This document shows positions 1 to 8,530 of a DNA stretch of 64,000 nt, one piece after another (within the stretch, counting starts at the first letter, position 1; each line of letters begins with the position of its first letter). Origin of the DNA: Lachnospiraceae bacterium (GTDB taxonomy: Bacteria > Bacillota > Clostridia > Lachnospirales > Lachnospiraceae); the NCBI GenBank assembly GCA_022510525.1, contig JAFLTH010000003.1, positions 1 through 64,000 on the forward strand, in the 5' to 3' direction. A program made the translations under genes and the position numbers. A model generated the notes under the pieces. It made no database searches and had not been told where the DNA came from. It saw only the letters and a list, made by a program, of their open reading frames with translations.

Positions 1-1
1 G

Positions 2-1243
2 GATTACAAGGAGCCTTTGTTCTGGATTCATCTGAATATGGATTATCCTTTTAACTTAAAGGGTATACTGTACTTCCCCAAGATCAATATGGAGTATGAA
101 TCCATTGAGGGAACTATCAAACTTTATAATAATCAGGTATTCATTGCAGACAATATCAAAGAGGTTATTCCGGAGTTTTTGATGCTTCTTAAAGGTGTGA
201 TCGACTGTCCGGACCTGCCGCTCAATGTCTCAAGAAGTGCCCTGCAGAATGACGGCTTTGTAAATAAAATAAATGAATACATTACGAAAAAGGTTGCAGA
301 CAAGCTTTCCGGAATGTGTAAGACCGAAAAAGAGGAATATGAAAAATACTGGGATGATATCAGCCCGTTTATCAAGTTTGGCTGTCTGAAAGATGACAAG
401 TTCTGTGAAAAGATGACCGACTACATTCTTTTCAAGAATCTGGACGGCAACTTCCTGACCCTGCCTGAGTGTCTGGAAGTAAATAAGATAGACCCTGACG
501 AGGTCTCAGAATCGGCAACCGATGAAAACGGCGAAAAAGTGGAAGCTGAAGTAGTTGATGAGAACGGAAACAGTGTATTGACTGATGGAGTCAATGAAAG
601 CGATGATGCAGACGATGACGAAAAGAAAGAGAAAGTCATCTATTATGTCACAGATGAAAAGCAACAGAGCCAGTATATAAATATGTTTAAGGCAGCCAAG
701 ATGGATGCGGTAATCCTTACCCATAACATTGACCAGCCCTTTGTATCCCAGCTTGAATCTAAGAACGAAGGAATCAAGTTCCAGAGAATAGATGCCGACC
801 TGACAGATACCTTCAAGGCTAAGACTTCCAAGAAGGCCGAAAAAGAGATGGAAGAGCAGGCAGAAGAAATTGCCAAGATCATGAAGAAGGTCCTTAAGAA
901 AGATGCGATTACCGTCAAGGTAGAAAAGCTTAAGAACAAGAAGATTTCTTCTATGATAACCTTATCCGAGGAAACCAGAAGAATGCAGGATATGATGAAG
1001 ATGTATTCAATGCCCGGAATGGATATGGGTATGTTTGGCGGCAAAGAAGGTGAAACCCTGATTCTCAATGCCAACCATCCGCTTGTGCAGTATGTGCTTG
1101 AGCATAAGGACGGCGAGAACGTCAAGCTTATCTGCGAACAGCTCTATGACCTTGCCCTGCTTCAGCAGGCACCGCTTGAGCCTGAAGCTATGACAAAGTT
1201 TGTGGCAAGAAGCAATGATATTATGATGTTGCTTACGAAATAA
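2..1243 (+). CDS. htpG: Molecular chaperone HtpG (Hsp90), 3' part
   Basis: The reading frame is open from base 2, so the N-terminal ATPase domain lies outside the window. What is present is the Hsp90 middle domain and the C-terminal dimerisation domain. The segment GVIDCPDLPLNVSRSALQND (about residues 73-92 of the visible part) is the highly conserved middle-domain catalytic-loop region of HtpG, and PFIKFGCLKDDKF follows as expected. An acidic linker (about residues 165-205) is longer than in E. coli HtpG. The end with NANHPLVQYV is typical of the C-terminal domain. Cytosolic ATP-dependent protein folding. A GNAT gene follows after 22 bases and may be co-transcribed. Confidence 0.95.
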   Translation, partial: DYKEPLFWIHLNMDYPFNLKGILYFPKINMEYESIEGTIKLYNNQVFIADNIKEVIPEFLMLLKGVIDCPDLPLNVSRSALQNDGFVNKINEYITKKVADKLSGMCKTEKEEYEKYWDDISPFIKFGCLKDDKFCEKMTDYILFKNLDGNFLTLPECLEVNKIDPDEVSESATDENGEKVEAEVVDENGNSVLTDGVNESDDADDDEKKEKVIYYVTDEKQQSQYINMFKAAKMDAVILTHNIDQPFVSQLESKNEGIKFQRIDADLTDTFKAKTSKKAEKEMEEQAEEIAKIMKKVLKKDAITVKVEKLKNKKISSMITLSEETRRMQDMMKMYSMPGMDMGMFGGKEGETLILNANHPLVQYVLEHKDGENVKLICEQLYDLALLQQAPLEPEAMTKFVARSNDIMMLLTK

Positions 1244-1265
1244 CGGATGGCAAAAGGATAATAAA

Positions 1266-1778
1266 ATGAAAATGAAGATAGAATACCGACTTGGACGTAT
1301 AGAAGACTTAGACGAGATATGCGGTCTGGTCAATGGTGCAGTAAATAAAATGATTGAAAACAATATTCTTCAGTGGGATGAAATCTATCCCACTGAAGTT
1401 GATTTTCGAGAAGATATTAACAGGAAAGAGCTGTATGTCGGAGTTGTTGACGGTAATGTAGCGGTTACTTATACCATCAATCAGGAAAGTGATGATGAAT
1501 ATAAAAAGGGCGAATGGAAATATAAGGATATTCCTTATTATGTAGTACATAGAATTTGTGTACATCCCGATTTTCAGAACCAGGGAATAGGCAGACATAC
1601 ACTTCTTTATATTGAAGAACAATTGTTATCTATGGGTATACAGGCAATCCGCCTGGATGCCTTCTCTGAGAATCCTTATTCATTAAGAATGTATGACCGG
1701 CTGGGTTATTCCAAAGTGGGAATTGCACATTTTCGTAAAGGAGAGTTCTATTTGTTGGAGAAGTATTTGGGGGATTGA
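1266..1778 (+). CDS. GNAT-family N-acetyltransferase
   Basis: A 170-residue protein that starts at ATG 1266 behind AAAGGAT. The GNAT acetyl-CoA-binding signature is visible in VHRICVHPDFQNQGIGRHTL (about residues 94-113, the Q/R-x-x-G-x-G/A loop), followed by the C-terminal helix and strand AIRLDAFSENPYSLRMYDRLGY that is usual for this fold. It is predicted to transfer an acetyl group from acetyl-CoA to an amine; the substrate cannot be read from sequence. It lies 22 bases after htpG on the same strand, and its stop is followed by a hairpin terminator shared with the convergent broken gene. Confidence 0.88.
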   Translation: MKMKIEYRLGRIEDLDEICGLVNGAVNKMIENNILQWDEIYPTEVDFREDINRKELYVGVVDGNVAVTYTINQESDDEYKKGEWKYKDIPYYVVHRICVHPDFQNQGIGRHTLLYIEEQLLSMGIQAIRLDAFSENPYSLRMYDRLGYSKVGIAHFRKGEFYLLEKYLGD

Positions 1779-1787
1779 TTAAAAAGC

Positions 1788-1823
1788 AAGGCTTTGCCAA
1801 GGAAATCTACTCCGGCAAAGCCT
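1788..1823. terminator. Bidirectional terminator between convergent genes
   Basis: An inverted repeat with arms AAGGCTTTGCC (1788-1798) and GGCAAAGCCTT (1813-1823). Read on the minus strand it is followed by GCTTTTTAATC, so it ends the minus-strand SpoIID-like gene; on the plus strand it sits directly after the acetyltransferase stop. Confidence 0.75.
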
Positions 1824-1843
1824 TAATTCATTACAATAGAAAG

Positions 1844-2437
1844 TTAACCCGGTTCAGCTATGCGGCTGACGCCTACATATACCCGCGATATCTCATACCA
1901 TGTCGGGAAATCCGTGATTCCGGTCTGCGGCAGTCCGAAAACTCCTTGAAATATCCTAACTGCTTCAGCCGTTTCGGAACCGTATACACCGTCTGTCGTA
2001 ACCCGTGGAATCGCCGGATAATTCTGTGCTATCCGGTTAAGCTGCTGCTGAAGCTGCCTGACCTTCTCGCCGGAGGAACCTATCGTAAGATTATATCCCG
2101 GCCATGAGGAAGGTACTCCGGCAACACTGGTTGCGGTATTGATATACATATCGCTTCCGTAATAATAGCGTATTATCTCAATTGCGGAATAGCCTTCATC
2201 TCCAAGATACTTGGAACCCCACTGGCTGAGTCCGTCGCAGGTCACCCTCTGCCCGTCGCAATATGATGTGAAAATGGGCTGTCTTACACCCGGTCTGGAA
2301 AGAAAGTTTGTAAAAATACTATCCACCAGCCGGTCTATATTTTCATATGTGTTCCTGCCGTATATCCATTTCTGGTCGTAGGCAGTGGAGGAAGTAATTG
2401 TAAAATTGTAACCCTGGTTCCTGTACCCCGAAACCAC
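1844..2437 (-). pseudogene. SpoIID-like/peptidoglycan-binding protein, C-terminal fragment
   Basis: This is the 3' part of a gene split by the 14.2-kb element; the 5' part is at 16627-17328. Native sequence begins at the codons for RNQGYNF (complement of about 2424 downward). The first residues (MVSGY) come from the element end and have no ribosome site, so the fragment is probably not translated. It holds a SpoIID/LytB-type C-terminal stretch (CDGLSQWGSKYLGDEGYS then YYYG, compare the family pattern SQYGA..GY..ILxxYY) and a peptidoglycan_binding_1 domain (IGSSGEKVRQLQQQLN through DGVYGSETAEAVRIFQ). The two parts rejoin to about 421 residues. Proteins of this type act on cell-wall or spore peptidoglycan; the exact role here is unknown. 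Confidence 0.85.
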
Positions 2438-2453
2438 ATTATATTCGTGGTTG
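2418..2453. other. attL (left attachment site)
   Basis: Host sequence up to about 2425 joins element sequence from 2426. Core TTCC-N2-TACC is at 2418-2427 and the element arm TTCGTGGTTG at 2444-2453. The element side also carries AACCAC at 2432-2437. The arm is the exact inverse of the arm at the right end. The crossover dinucleotide is inferred to be AC inside TACC from the symmetry of the two arms. Confidence 0.75.
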
Positions 2454-2526
2454 CAGAGGTCTTATTTGGGACAAGCTTCTCATTAAGATCAATGGAAAAG
2501 ATGATTATGAGATAATTTATAAATAA
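2428..2526 (+). other. Stranded 3' tail of the recombinase gene (in frame only in the circular element)
   Basis: When right end and left end are joined through the shared TACC, the recombinase frame (codon ACC at 16644-16646) continues without a stop through 2428-2523 and ends at TAA 2524-2526. This adds 32 residues beginning PKPHYIRG and ending DDYEIIYK. In the integrated state the stretch has no start codon or ribosome site of its own and is separated from the rest of the gene by 12 kb. The open frame, the same phase at either candidate core, and the lack of any other feature here support it being the original 3' end of the gene. Confidence 0.7.
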
Positions 2527-2557
2527 ATATTTTTATAAGTTATTTTATTAGTTTAAA

Positions 2558-2589
2558 AGAGGATATAAGGTTGATTCCCTATATCCTCT
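2558..2589 (-). terminator. Terminator of the large surface-protein gene
   Basis: Perfect 10-bp arms AGAGGATATA (2558-2567) and TATATCCTCT (2580-2589), with a further GG/CC pair inside. On the minus strand the stem is followed by TTTTAAACTAATAAAA, as expected for an intrinsic terminator just after the stop at 2611. Confidence 0.8.
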
Positions 2590-2610
2590 ACTTTATTGTG
2601 ATTAATTTGT

Positions 2611-5600
2611 TTATTCTTCGGCAATTATATCTGGTTCCCAAAATGCCAGATCTTCCAACTCTTCTAATTCGTCAGTCTCAGAATTATAGGATTGCTCTTC
2701 TCTATAAGTTTCTTCTACACTTTCGCCGTCATTCTGGTTATCAGAATCAGGGATGTCTTCAATGAGATTATCTTCCGTATCGGAGATTTCTTCAGCAGCT
2801 TTTACATTAGATGATGATGCTGAAGAAGTTGACGTTACTTCTCCCCAAAATACCTGTTCCCAATAATAACATGAAGGGGTTCCATTAGAATTTAACGTCA
2901 CAAAACATGTGCAGCGATATAAAGTATTAGTAGGGTCAATCATATTTGCATAATGCCCAGAGGAATTTTTCCAAGCCTCAATAATACTTTTAGTAGAATT
3001 TGCGGTAATTCCCATTCCTATATTTTCTGAAACACCAGCATTAGCAGTTCCAGTGCCAGGTCTCATATGACTGTAATAATAACTTAATTCTGTTGCACGT
3101 ATTCTGCTGTATGATTCCCAGTTTCCACTAGCCCATTCAAGTGGTTTAGCTCCAACCTCAGCCCTTATCTGATTAACAAGTGCTAACGTTTCATAAGCCA
3201 TATCATCATAGAATACTCCAGTTACCTGTTTAATTCCGCCATCTTCAATAGCAATATTTACAATGGTCTCTTCCTGTTTTTCACTGCATACATCACAGGT
3301 TCTCTGTCTAGCACCGAAATCAGCAACAGATGCGTGTACACCTTCAGCAGGTTCTTTCGTGACAGTCCATTCATTCCATTTGTGTGAACCCTTTATCGTC
3401 ACATTGTCATTGAAAATATCACCACATCTTGGGCAGTGTTCATATCCTTTTCCATCTTCTATGCAGGTAGCTTCTTTTGTTACAACAAGCTCACTTTCAA
3501 GATGTCCAAGGGGATCAGTATTCTGAAAGTCCATCCATCTGTCACATCTTATACAGTGTTTTTCCTGATTTCCATAAGAAGTACAGGTGGGTTCATCAAT
3601 AGTTATCCATTCCCCTGCTTCGTGTCCAAGTGCTTCAGGATAATCAGTTTCCATGGTCTTGTTGCATCTGCTGCAGTATTTCCTGCGTTCACCATAAAGA
3701 GTGCATGAAGGTTCACTTACTGTCACCCAGTCACCTATGTCATGTCCAAGAGGCTCAATGTCTTCCACATAAAGGTCGTTACATCCAGTACATTCATAAA
3801 CTTTATAACCATATTCCGTACAGGTTGCTTCTTTTTCGTCCGTGATTTTGTATTCATGGACTGTATGAGGAATATCTTTTTCTTCTATTTCTTTACATCT
3901 TGAACATTCACGCTTAAACTTGCCGTCAGCTTCTTTCCAGTCAGACCAGTCATGTCCAAGCGGTTCTGTCCAGCTTACATAACTGTCATTGCATCCGTTG
4001 CACTGGTATTGGTCATAACCATAATCGGTACAGGTAGGTTTAACTGAATTGATTACCACATAATCATGTTCATGTGCTGCTGGCGGGATGTTCTTTGTTT
4101 CTGTCTCTCCACATCTGTTGCATTTACGTTCCATCTGACCGCCATTCTTTTCAGTAGCCGCTTTTGTGATAGTCCACTCTGACCAGTCATGTCCTAATGC
4201 GTCTGTATAGTCTGCTTCATATGAATAATCACATATACTGCAGGTATATATGGTATAACCCCTGTTCACGCAGTCGGGTTTGATGTCTTTTGTATCGAAC
4301 TTATGCTCATGGTCAGCAAGTACAGGTATCTCCTGTTCTTCCACACTCTCACAACGTAAGCAGGTCCTTCGTTCCAAACCAGCTTCTTTATAGGTTGCAG
4401 GTCTTACTTCTTCCCACTCTGACCAGTCATGACCTAATGCATCAACATAACCGTCAGTATAGCTGTCCCCGCATTCACAGGTATATATGGTATATCCCCT
4501 GTTAGTACAGTCAGGACTTATCACTTCTTCTTTATATTCATGTTCATGGTCTTCTGGGATCATGGGGAGTTCTTTATACTCTTCTTCACCACATCTTATG
4601 CAGGTCCTTATCTGTAAGCCTGTTTCAGTCATGGTAGGCGGTATCTCTGTTACCCAGCCTGACCATTTATGTCCAAGTGCGGGAATATCCTGTTTCTTAT
4701 CTGTGTGTCCACATACGGTACAGGTATAAGCCTGTGTTCCAGTCTCTGTACATGTCGGCGCTGTGATCGTTACCCATTCATGTACGTGGTTTCCTGTCGG
4801 TGCTGTCTGTACTGTATAGGTATCACCACATAAAGTACAGATATAGGTTATTATTCCAGCTTCACCGCATGTCGGTTGCTTTGTTATTTCGCTTTCATAT
4901 TCGTGCCTGCAGTTTACTACCTTCACATGGCATATGGCAGTTACACCATTAGCAGTAGCCTTTATATCAGCCTCACCGTAATCCTTTGCAGTAATTACTC
5001 CCTTGCTTACAGTAGCAACTTTCTTATTGGTGCTTGCCCATGTAACCGTCTGCTTTGTTCCGATAACATCATATCCTAACATGAGTTTTTCGCCTTTATC
5101 AAGGGAAACTGCAGTCCTGTCAAAGTTGACCTGACTTTCTTTTACCGTAATAAGGCATCCCGCAGATACACCGTTAGCCGTAGCTGTTATAGTGGTAACG
5201 CCAGCTCCTGATGCTGTTACTTTTCCTTTGTTTGTAACTGATGCAACATTTGTATCGCTGCTTTCCCAAGTTACAGCCTTGTTTGCTCCGTCAACCGCTG
5301 CTTTTAAGGTAACGGTATTGCCTTTCAATGTATACAGGGTATATGATCCCTGATTAAGTTTAATCGTAGGATCAAAGTCGGATACATATACAGTAACGGT
5401 ATCAGACACTCCGTTGGCAGTTGCCGTAATGGTTGCTGTTCCTGCCTTTTTTGCAGTAATCTTGCCTTTGCTTACCGCTACAACCTTTTTATCGGATGTA
5501 GTCCATTTAACTGAGCTACTCCTGCCTATAACCCTGCTGTTTAATGCATAGGTCTTATTGCCTTTTGTCTTTAGGGATACAGATTCCTCTATAATGCTTA

Positions 5601-6612
5601 TGGAAGTATCCTTTACAGTGACAATACAGGTATCGGTCTTTCCGTTACATTCGGCAGTAATAATAGAAGTACCTGCTGATACAGGCGTTATAAGACCATT
5701 ATTTACGGTCGCAACATCCACATTGCTGCTTGACCAAGTAACAACTTCCGTTTTTGCTGCATTGGTCTTTAACTGCTTTGTCTCTGCCTTTGTTCCTCCG
5801 AGATAAAGGATGACTTTTTCTTCACTGATTGATATATTCCCATCTATGACAGTGACCACGCAGGAAGCAGATACGCCGTTGGCTGTTGCGGTTATTGTAG
5901 CTGTACCTGTTTTTTTGCCAGTAACCTTTCCTCCTGATACTGCAGCTATGGTTTTATCGGATGTAGTCCATTTAACACTTTTCTTTGATCCAGTTATTGC
6001 AGGGATTACTTTTATAGAGCTTCCAGCTCCCTTGGTACTTACCTGTAAGCTGTCTAAATCAAGGGAAATGCTGCTTTCCAGTACAGTCACCATACAGGAT
6101 GCTGACTTTCCGTTGGCTGTTGCCGTAATCTCAGCCTTTCCTTCCGATACGGAATTGACCGTTCCTGTATTATCAACCACAGCAACATCGGTATCAGAGC
6201 TTTCCCATACAACATCCTTATTTGCTCCCTTTGCAGTTGCTTTAAGCTTAATCGTGCTGGTAGAAGTACCGCCATGATATAGGGTAACGGCACTTTTGTT
6301 GAGTTTGATACTGGAATCCACCACCGTAACGGTACAGGTCTTATATGTAGAACCGATTCGTGCCCTTATTGTTGTCTTGCCTTTTTTAAGACCAACCGCT
6401 TTCCCAAAGGAATTAACGCTTACAATGTTTTCATTATAAGATGTCCACGTTGGTATTTGATCTGTTCCTGTTATGGAAAGTTCGACTGTCTCGCCTATGT
6501 TTACGGTTGCTTTTGTCTGACTTAATGAAAACTCGTCTGCATAGACTGTCATGCTTCCAAACGTTAAGATCAATAGAATTGCGGATAGCAGTATCCTTAT
6601 TCGGTTTTTCAT
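2611..6612 (-). CDS. Secreted multi-domain protein: seven Big2 domains, CxxC repeats, CAP domain
   Basis: 1333 residues from ATG at 6612 (AAGGAGTGATACTA precedes it; the frame is open further upstream but without a ribosome site). Residues 1-25 are a signal peptide ending MTVYA. About 27-565 form seven bacterial Ig-like (Big_2) repeats with the pattern VTWxSSDxxVAxVxxxGxVT...GTATITATANG. About 565-1130 hold some fourteen repeats built on GHxWxxW..., each carrying one CxxC, which suggest disulfide- or metal-stabilised modules. About 1135-1255 is a CAP/SCP domain (YYYSHMRPGTG, SENIGMGI, SSGHYANMIDP). An acidic 75-residue tail follows. No LPXTG or membrane anchor is seen. It is the largest cargo gene of the element and has its own terminator. 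The role is unknown; a cell-surface or adhesion function is inference. Confidence 0.85.
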   Translation of the reverse strand: MKNRIRILLSAILLILTFGSMTVYADEFSLSQTKATVNIGETVELSITGTDQIPTWTSYNENIVSVNSFGKAVGLKKGKTTIRARIGSTYKTCTVTVVDSSIKLNKSAVTLYHGGTSTSTIKLKATAKGANKDVVWESSDTDVAVVDNTGTVNSVSEGKAEITATANGKSASCMVTVLESSISLDLDSLQVSTKGAGSSIKVIPAITGSKKSVKWTTSDKTIAAVSGGKVTGKKTGTATITATANGVSASCVVTVIDGNISISEEKVILYLGGTKAETKQLKTNAAKTEVVTWSSSNVDVATVNNGLITPVSAGTSIITAECNGKTDTCIVTVKDTSISIIEESVSLKTKGNKTYALNSRVIGRSSSVKWTTSDKKVVAVSKGKITAKKAGTATITATANGVSDTVTVYVSDFDPTIKLNQGSYTLYTLKGNTVTLKAAVDGANKAVTWESSDTNVASVTNKGKVTASGAGVTTITATANGVSAGCLITVKESQVNFDRTAVSLDKGEKLMLGYDVIGTKQTVTWASTNKKVATVSKGVITAKDYGEADIKATANGVTAICHVKVVNCRHEYESEITKQPTCGEAGIITYICTLCGDTYTVQTAPTGNHVHEWVTITAPTCTETGTQAYTCTVCGHTDKKQDIPALGHKWSGWVTEIPPTMTETGLQIRTCIRCGEEEYKELPMIPEDHEHEYKEEVISPDCTNRGYTIYTCECGDSYTDGYVDALGHDWSEWEEVRPATYKEAGLERRTCLRCESVEEQEIPVLADHEHKFDTKDIKPDCVNRGYTIYTCSICDYSYEADYTDALGHDWSEWTITKAATEKNGGQMERKCNRCGETETKNIPPAAHEHDYVVINSVKPTCTDYGYDQYQCNGCNDSYVSWTEPLGHDWSDWKEADGKFKRECSRCKEIEEKDIPHTVHEYKITDEKEATCTEYGYKVYECTGCNDLYVEDIEPLGHDIGDWVTVSEPSCTLYGERRKYCSRCNKTMETDYPEALGHEAGEWITIDEPTCTSYGNQEKHCIRCDRWMDFQNTDPLGHLESELVVTKEATCIEDGKGYEHCPRCGDIFNDNVTIKGSHKWNEWTVTKEPAEGVHASVADFGARQRTCDVCSEKQEETIVNIAIEDGGIKQVTGVFYDDMAYETLALVNQIRAEVGAKPLEWASGNWESYSRIRATELSYYYSHMRPGTGTANAGVSENIGMGITANSTKSIIEAWKNSSGHYANMIDPTNTLYRCTCFVTLNSNGTPSCYYWEQVFWGEVTSTSSASSSNVKAAEEISDTEDNLIEDIPDSDNQNDGESVEETYREEQSYNSETDELEELEDLAFWEPDIIAEE

Positions 6613-6768
6613 TAGTATCACTCCTTCTGTTGATTTTCCAACATTTTTTAACATTTTTACAATGCTCTACAATAATAACTGGAAACATAAATATGTACAA
6701 TGATTTGTTGTATAGCATATGCTTTTATAATTATCCTACTCTAATATACAATATAACGCAATAAAAAT

Positions 6769-6788
6769 ATCCTCTCATTTAAGAGGAT
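6769..6788. terminator. Terminator-like hairpin between divergent genes
   Basis: Arms ATCCTCT (6769-6775) and AGAGGAT (6782-6788), with an A-run before and TTTTTATTT after, so it can fold as a terminator on either strand. It lies between the divergently transcribed surface-protein gene and the small HTH gene, an odd place for a terminator. It may insulate the two or shorten a leader. Confidence 0.5.
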
Positions 6789-6831
6789 TTTTATTTGTGA
6801 ACATATATATTAAAATTTTAATGGTGATAAA

Positions 6832-7032
6832 ATGATAATATATGATCCACTTTGGAGAACTCTGAAAGAAAAGAATATATCGACATATAAATTAGAGCAT
6901 GAATATCGCATTAGCAAATCAATGATATTTAAACTGCGACATAATAAAAGCATAACAATGAACACATTGAATGAATTATGCCGAATGTTTGATTGTGATA
7001 TACCTGACGTAATTGAATACCTTAAAGAATAA
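6832..7032 (+). CDS. Small XRE/Cro-type helix-turn-helix protein
   Basis: A 66-residue protein that is a single Cro/CI-like HTH domain: helix WRTLKEKNIS, then STYKLEHEYRISKSMIFKLR as the HTH, then TMNTLNELCRMFDCDIPDVIEY, the family's closing helices. It resembles the short YozG-type regulators. The ribosome site is weak. An intrinsic terminator follows directly. It is the only recognisable stand-alone HTH regulator in the element and therefore one candidate for the repressor of the ACCAC operators, though it lies 5.3 kb from the nearest of them. Confidence 0.85.
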   Translation: MIIYDPLWRTLKEKNISTYKLEHEYRISKSMIFKLRHNKSITMNTLNELCRMFDCDIPDVIEYLKE

Positions 7033-7036
7033 AAAA

Positions 7037-7071
7037 GAATGCGGAAAGAAGTTTCGCATTCTTTTTATTTT
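7037..7071 (+). terminator. Intrinsic terminator after the HTH gene
   Basis: Stem with arms GAATGC (7037-7042) and GCATTC (7056-7061), with GAAA/TTTC pairing inside, followed by TTTTTATTTTA. Confidence 0.8.
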
Positions 7072-7121
7072 AGTGTATTAGTATTTTAGTGAGATACTGA
7101 ATTGTAGGATACGTAGACATC

Positions 7122-7154
7122 AAAAAAGCCGCCTGCGTAACAGACAGCTTTTTT
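7122..7154. terminator. Bidirectional terminator-like hairpin
   Basis: Arms AAAAAAGC (7122-7129) and GCTTTTTT (7147-7154) with an inner CTG/CAG pair. It works on either strand. No annotated gene ends next to it apart from the HTH gene 90 bases upstream. Confidence 0.55.
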
Positions 7155-7355
7155 CGCTAATGAAATTTTATAAAACACAACTTGAGGATAAAAAAATTAT
7201 TATGAAAAACGAAGGAATTTTAAACAAAATATTTCATTAGCTCACAAGTATTCACACTGTATGTTTTGAAAAAGGATATGTCCTTTCCCAGCACATAAAA
7301 TTCACTTACATATATATTGTATCACTATTTTTTCTAGGATCAAAATTTTTCCAGC

Positions 7356-7611
7356 CATAAAAATAAAAAACTGCTCTGTTCGTTACAAAGCAGTTTCTGG
7401 CACATCATCCAACAAAGAAGTTAATGAACACGAAAGAAAGTGTTGTTACTATAACTCATTTTTTAACTAATATTTGTAAGTAAAGTACATCTCGATATCT
7501 ATAAATACAAAGGAGTAAGATGTTGTTACCTTGCGGATTGTGCCTTAAAGGTAAGAAAAACACTTCTTAATTTGAGAAAGAAATATCCTCATTAGAGCTA
7601 ATTTAACTTAC
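7356..7611 (-). ncRNA. Candidate small non-coding RNA with its own promoter and terminator
   Basis: On the minus strand a promoter TTGTAT-N16-TATAAT (complement of 7640-7645 and 7618-7623) points into this interval. An intrinsic terminator with arms AAACTGCT/AGCAGTTT (7368-7375/7389-7396) plus TGT/ACA pairs, followed by a T-rich tract, closes it. No credible minus-strand ORF lies between. The predicted transcript is about 250 nt. It is unlike any RNA family I can name. The call rests on the promoter-terminator pairing only. Confidence 0.4.
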
Positions 7612-7672
7612 AAATAAATTATAGCATACAAATTTGTGAATACAAAATTTCATGAGGTACGTCAACATTGTT

Positions 7673-7703
7673 GCGTTCCGGAGTCCTTCGGACTCCGAAA
7701 CGC
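7673..7703. repeat. Strong hairpin in an intergenic region
   Basis: A 14-bp stem with one mismatch, GCGTTCCGGAGTCC (7673-7686) against GGACTCCGAAACGC (7690-7703), and a 3-nt loop. It has no U-tract, so it is probably not a terminator. It is GC-rich compared with its surroundings. Confidence 0.6.
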
Positions 7704-7782
7704 GGGTATATAACTATATATGTCACTTACTAATAATACATATAATACGCAAAGCATGTATTAAGGGGAACTATGCGTACAT

Positions 7783-8160
7783 AATACGCATTAGCGTGTT
7801 AATGAGTATTATAGATATTAACCTGTACACTCTCAACTAAGCCTTATTATTTTTTCTAACCCACATTATTATATTTCCTAAAATAAAATCCTTACGATGG
7901 CGCACTTTATTCGCGAATGAACCTGTTTATATTTTAGAATTGGGGGCAGTTATGCCTCCGATTGTAAAATATAAACAGGGATATTCATTTCTGGCGGATA
8001 AAACCGAGTTCCTGAGTCCAAAACCGCCAAACTTGATTTGGTGCTTTTTTAGAATTTTCCAAACTGATCTTGCAGCAATGACATATTCATGTGCAAAACC
8101 CGATTTAACTTATTCTTCAGCAGATAACCAAGACCTGTTTCGTAAAATAATACGCATTAG
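7783..8160. repeat. 12-bp direct repeats bracketing a large inverted repeat
   Basis: AATACGCATTAG occurs at 7783-7794 and again at 8149-8160. Between them lies a long inverted repeat at 7922-7979: CCTGTTTATATTTTA on the left, TAAAATATAAACAGG on the right, inner pairs GGGGGC/GCCTCC, and an AATGA/TCATT extension outside. The region has no credible gene and could be the remnant of a small insertion. Confidence 0.4.
8026..8050 (+). terminator. Terminator-like hairpin without an upstream gene
   Basis: CCAAA (8027-8031) pairs with TTTGG (8037-8041), extended by a GC pair outside, and is followed by T6 at 8045-8050. It could end a short plus-strand transcript from the gene-less 7.7-8.0 kb stretch. 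Confidence 0.5.
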
Positions 8161-8198
8161 TAAAAATATAACTTTTTAGAATTAAATACCCTAAAATT

Positions 8199-8226
8199 TT
8201 GTTTTAGAAAGTCCATATAGTATAAT
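8199..8226 (+). promoter_or_regulatory. Promoter of the tyrosine recombinase transcript
   Basis: TTGTTT (8199-8204), 16-bp spacer, TATAAT (8221-8226). Transcription would start near 8233, leaving a leader of about 300 nt before the TTG start at 8531. The leader contains the direct repeat CAGTCTG-N7-CAGTCTG, the palindrome AGATTTGAAATCT and a second strong ribosome site (AAAGGAGGG near 8405) in front of a three-codon reading frame (TTG ATA CAT TAG), so it may be a regulatory leader. Confidence 0.5.
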
Positions 8227-8530
8227 TTAATTAGCAAGTTAAATATGATTAGAGATACCATTGGTCTACTAATCCTAAAGTGAAAGGGCGCTTATAGTTT
8301 CTAGCGGCACATCTGTAAGCCATAAACCCCAACAAGCCGTTTTATAAGACTTAACCTGTCAGTCTGCTATAGGCAGTCTGAGATTTGAAATCTGGGAAAA
8401 AGAGAAAGGAGGGACTTTTGATACATTAGAAATCAGAAAATAGAATTATATAACAGATCTATTTCAATTCTTAATTTCAAAAGAATTTTTCTATTACCAT
8501 TCTCTTTTCTCCAAGCAAAGGAGCTAAACA

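Noticed and set aside
5810..6277. Long plus-strand open frame inside the surface-protein gene
   Set aside because: It is antisense to the Big2 repeats; valine- and threonine-rich translation mirrors the repeat coding, and there is no ribosome site.
7940..8179. 79-codon open frame in the gene-less part of the element
   Set aside because: It runs through the large inverted repeat and a U-tailed terminator, has no ribosome site and no recognisable sequence.
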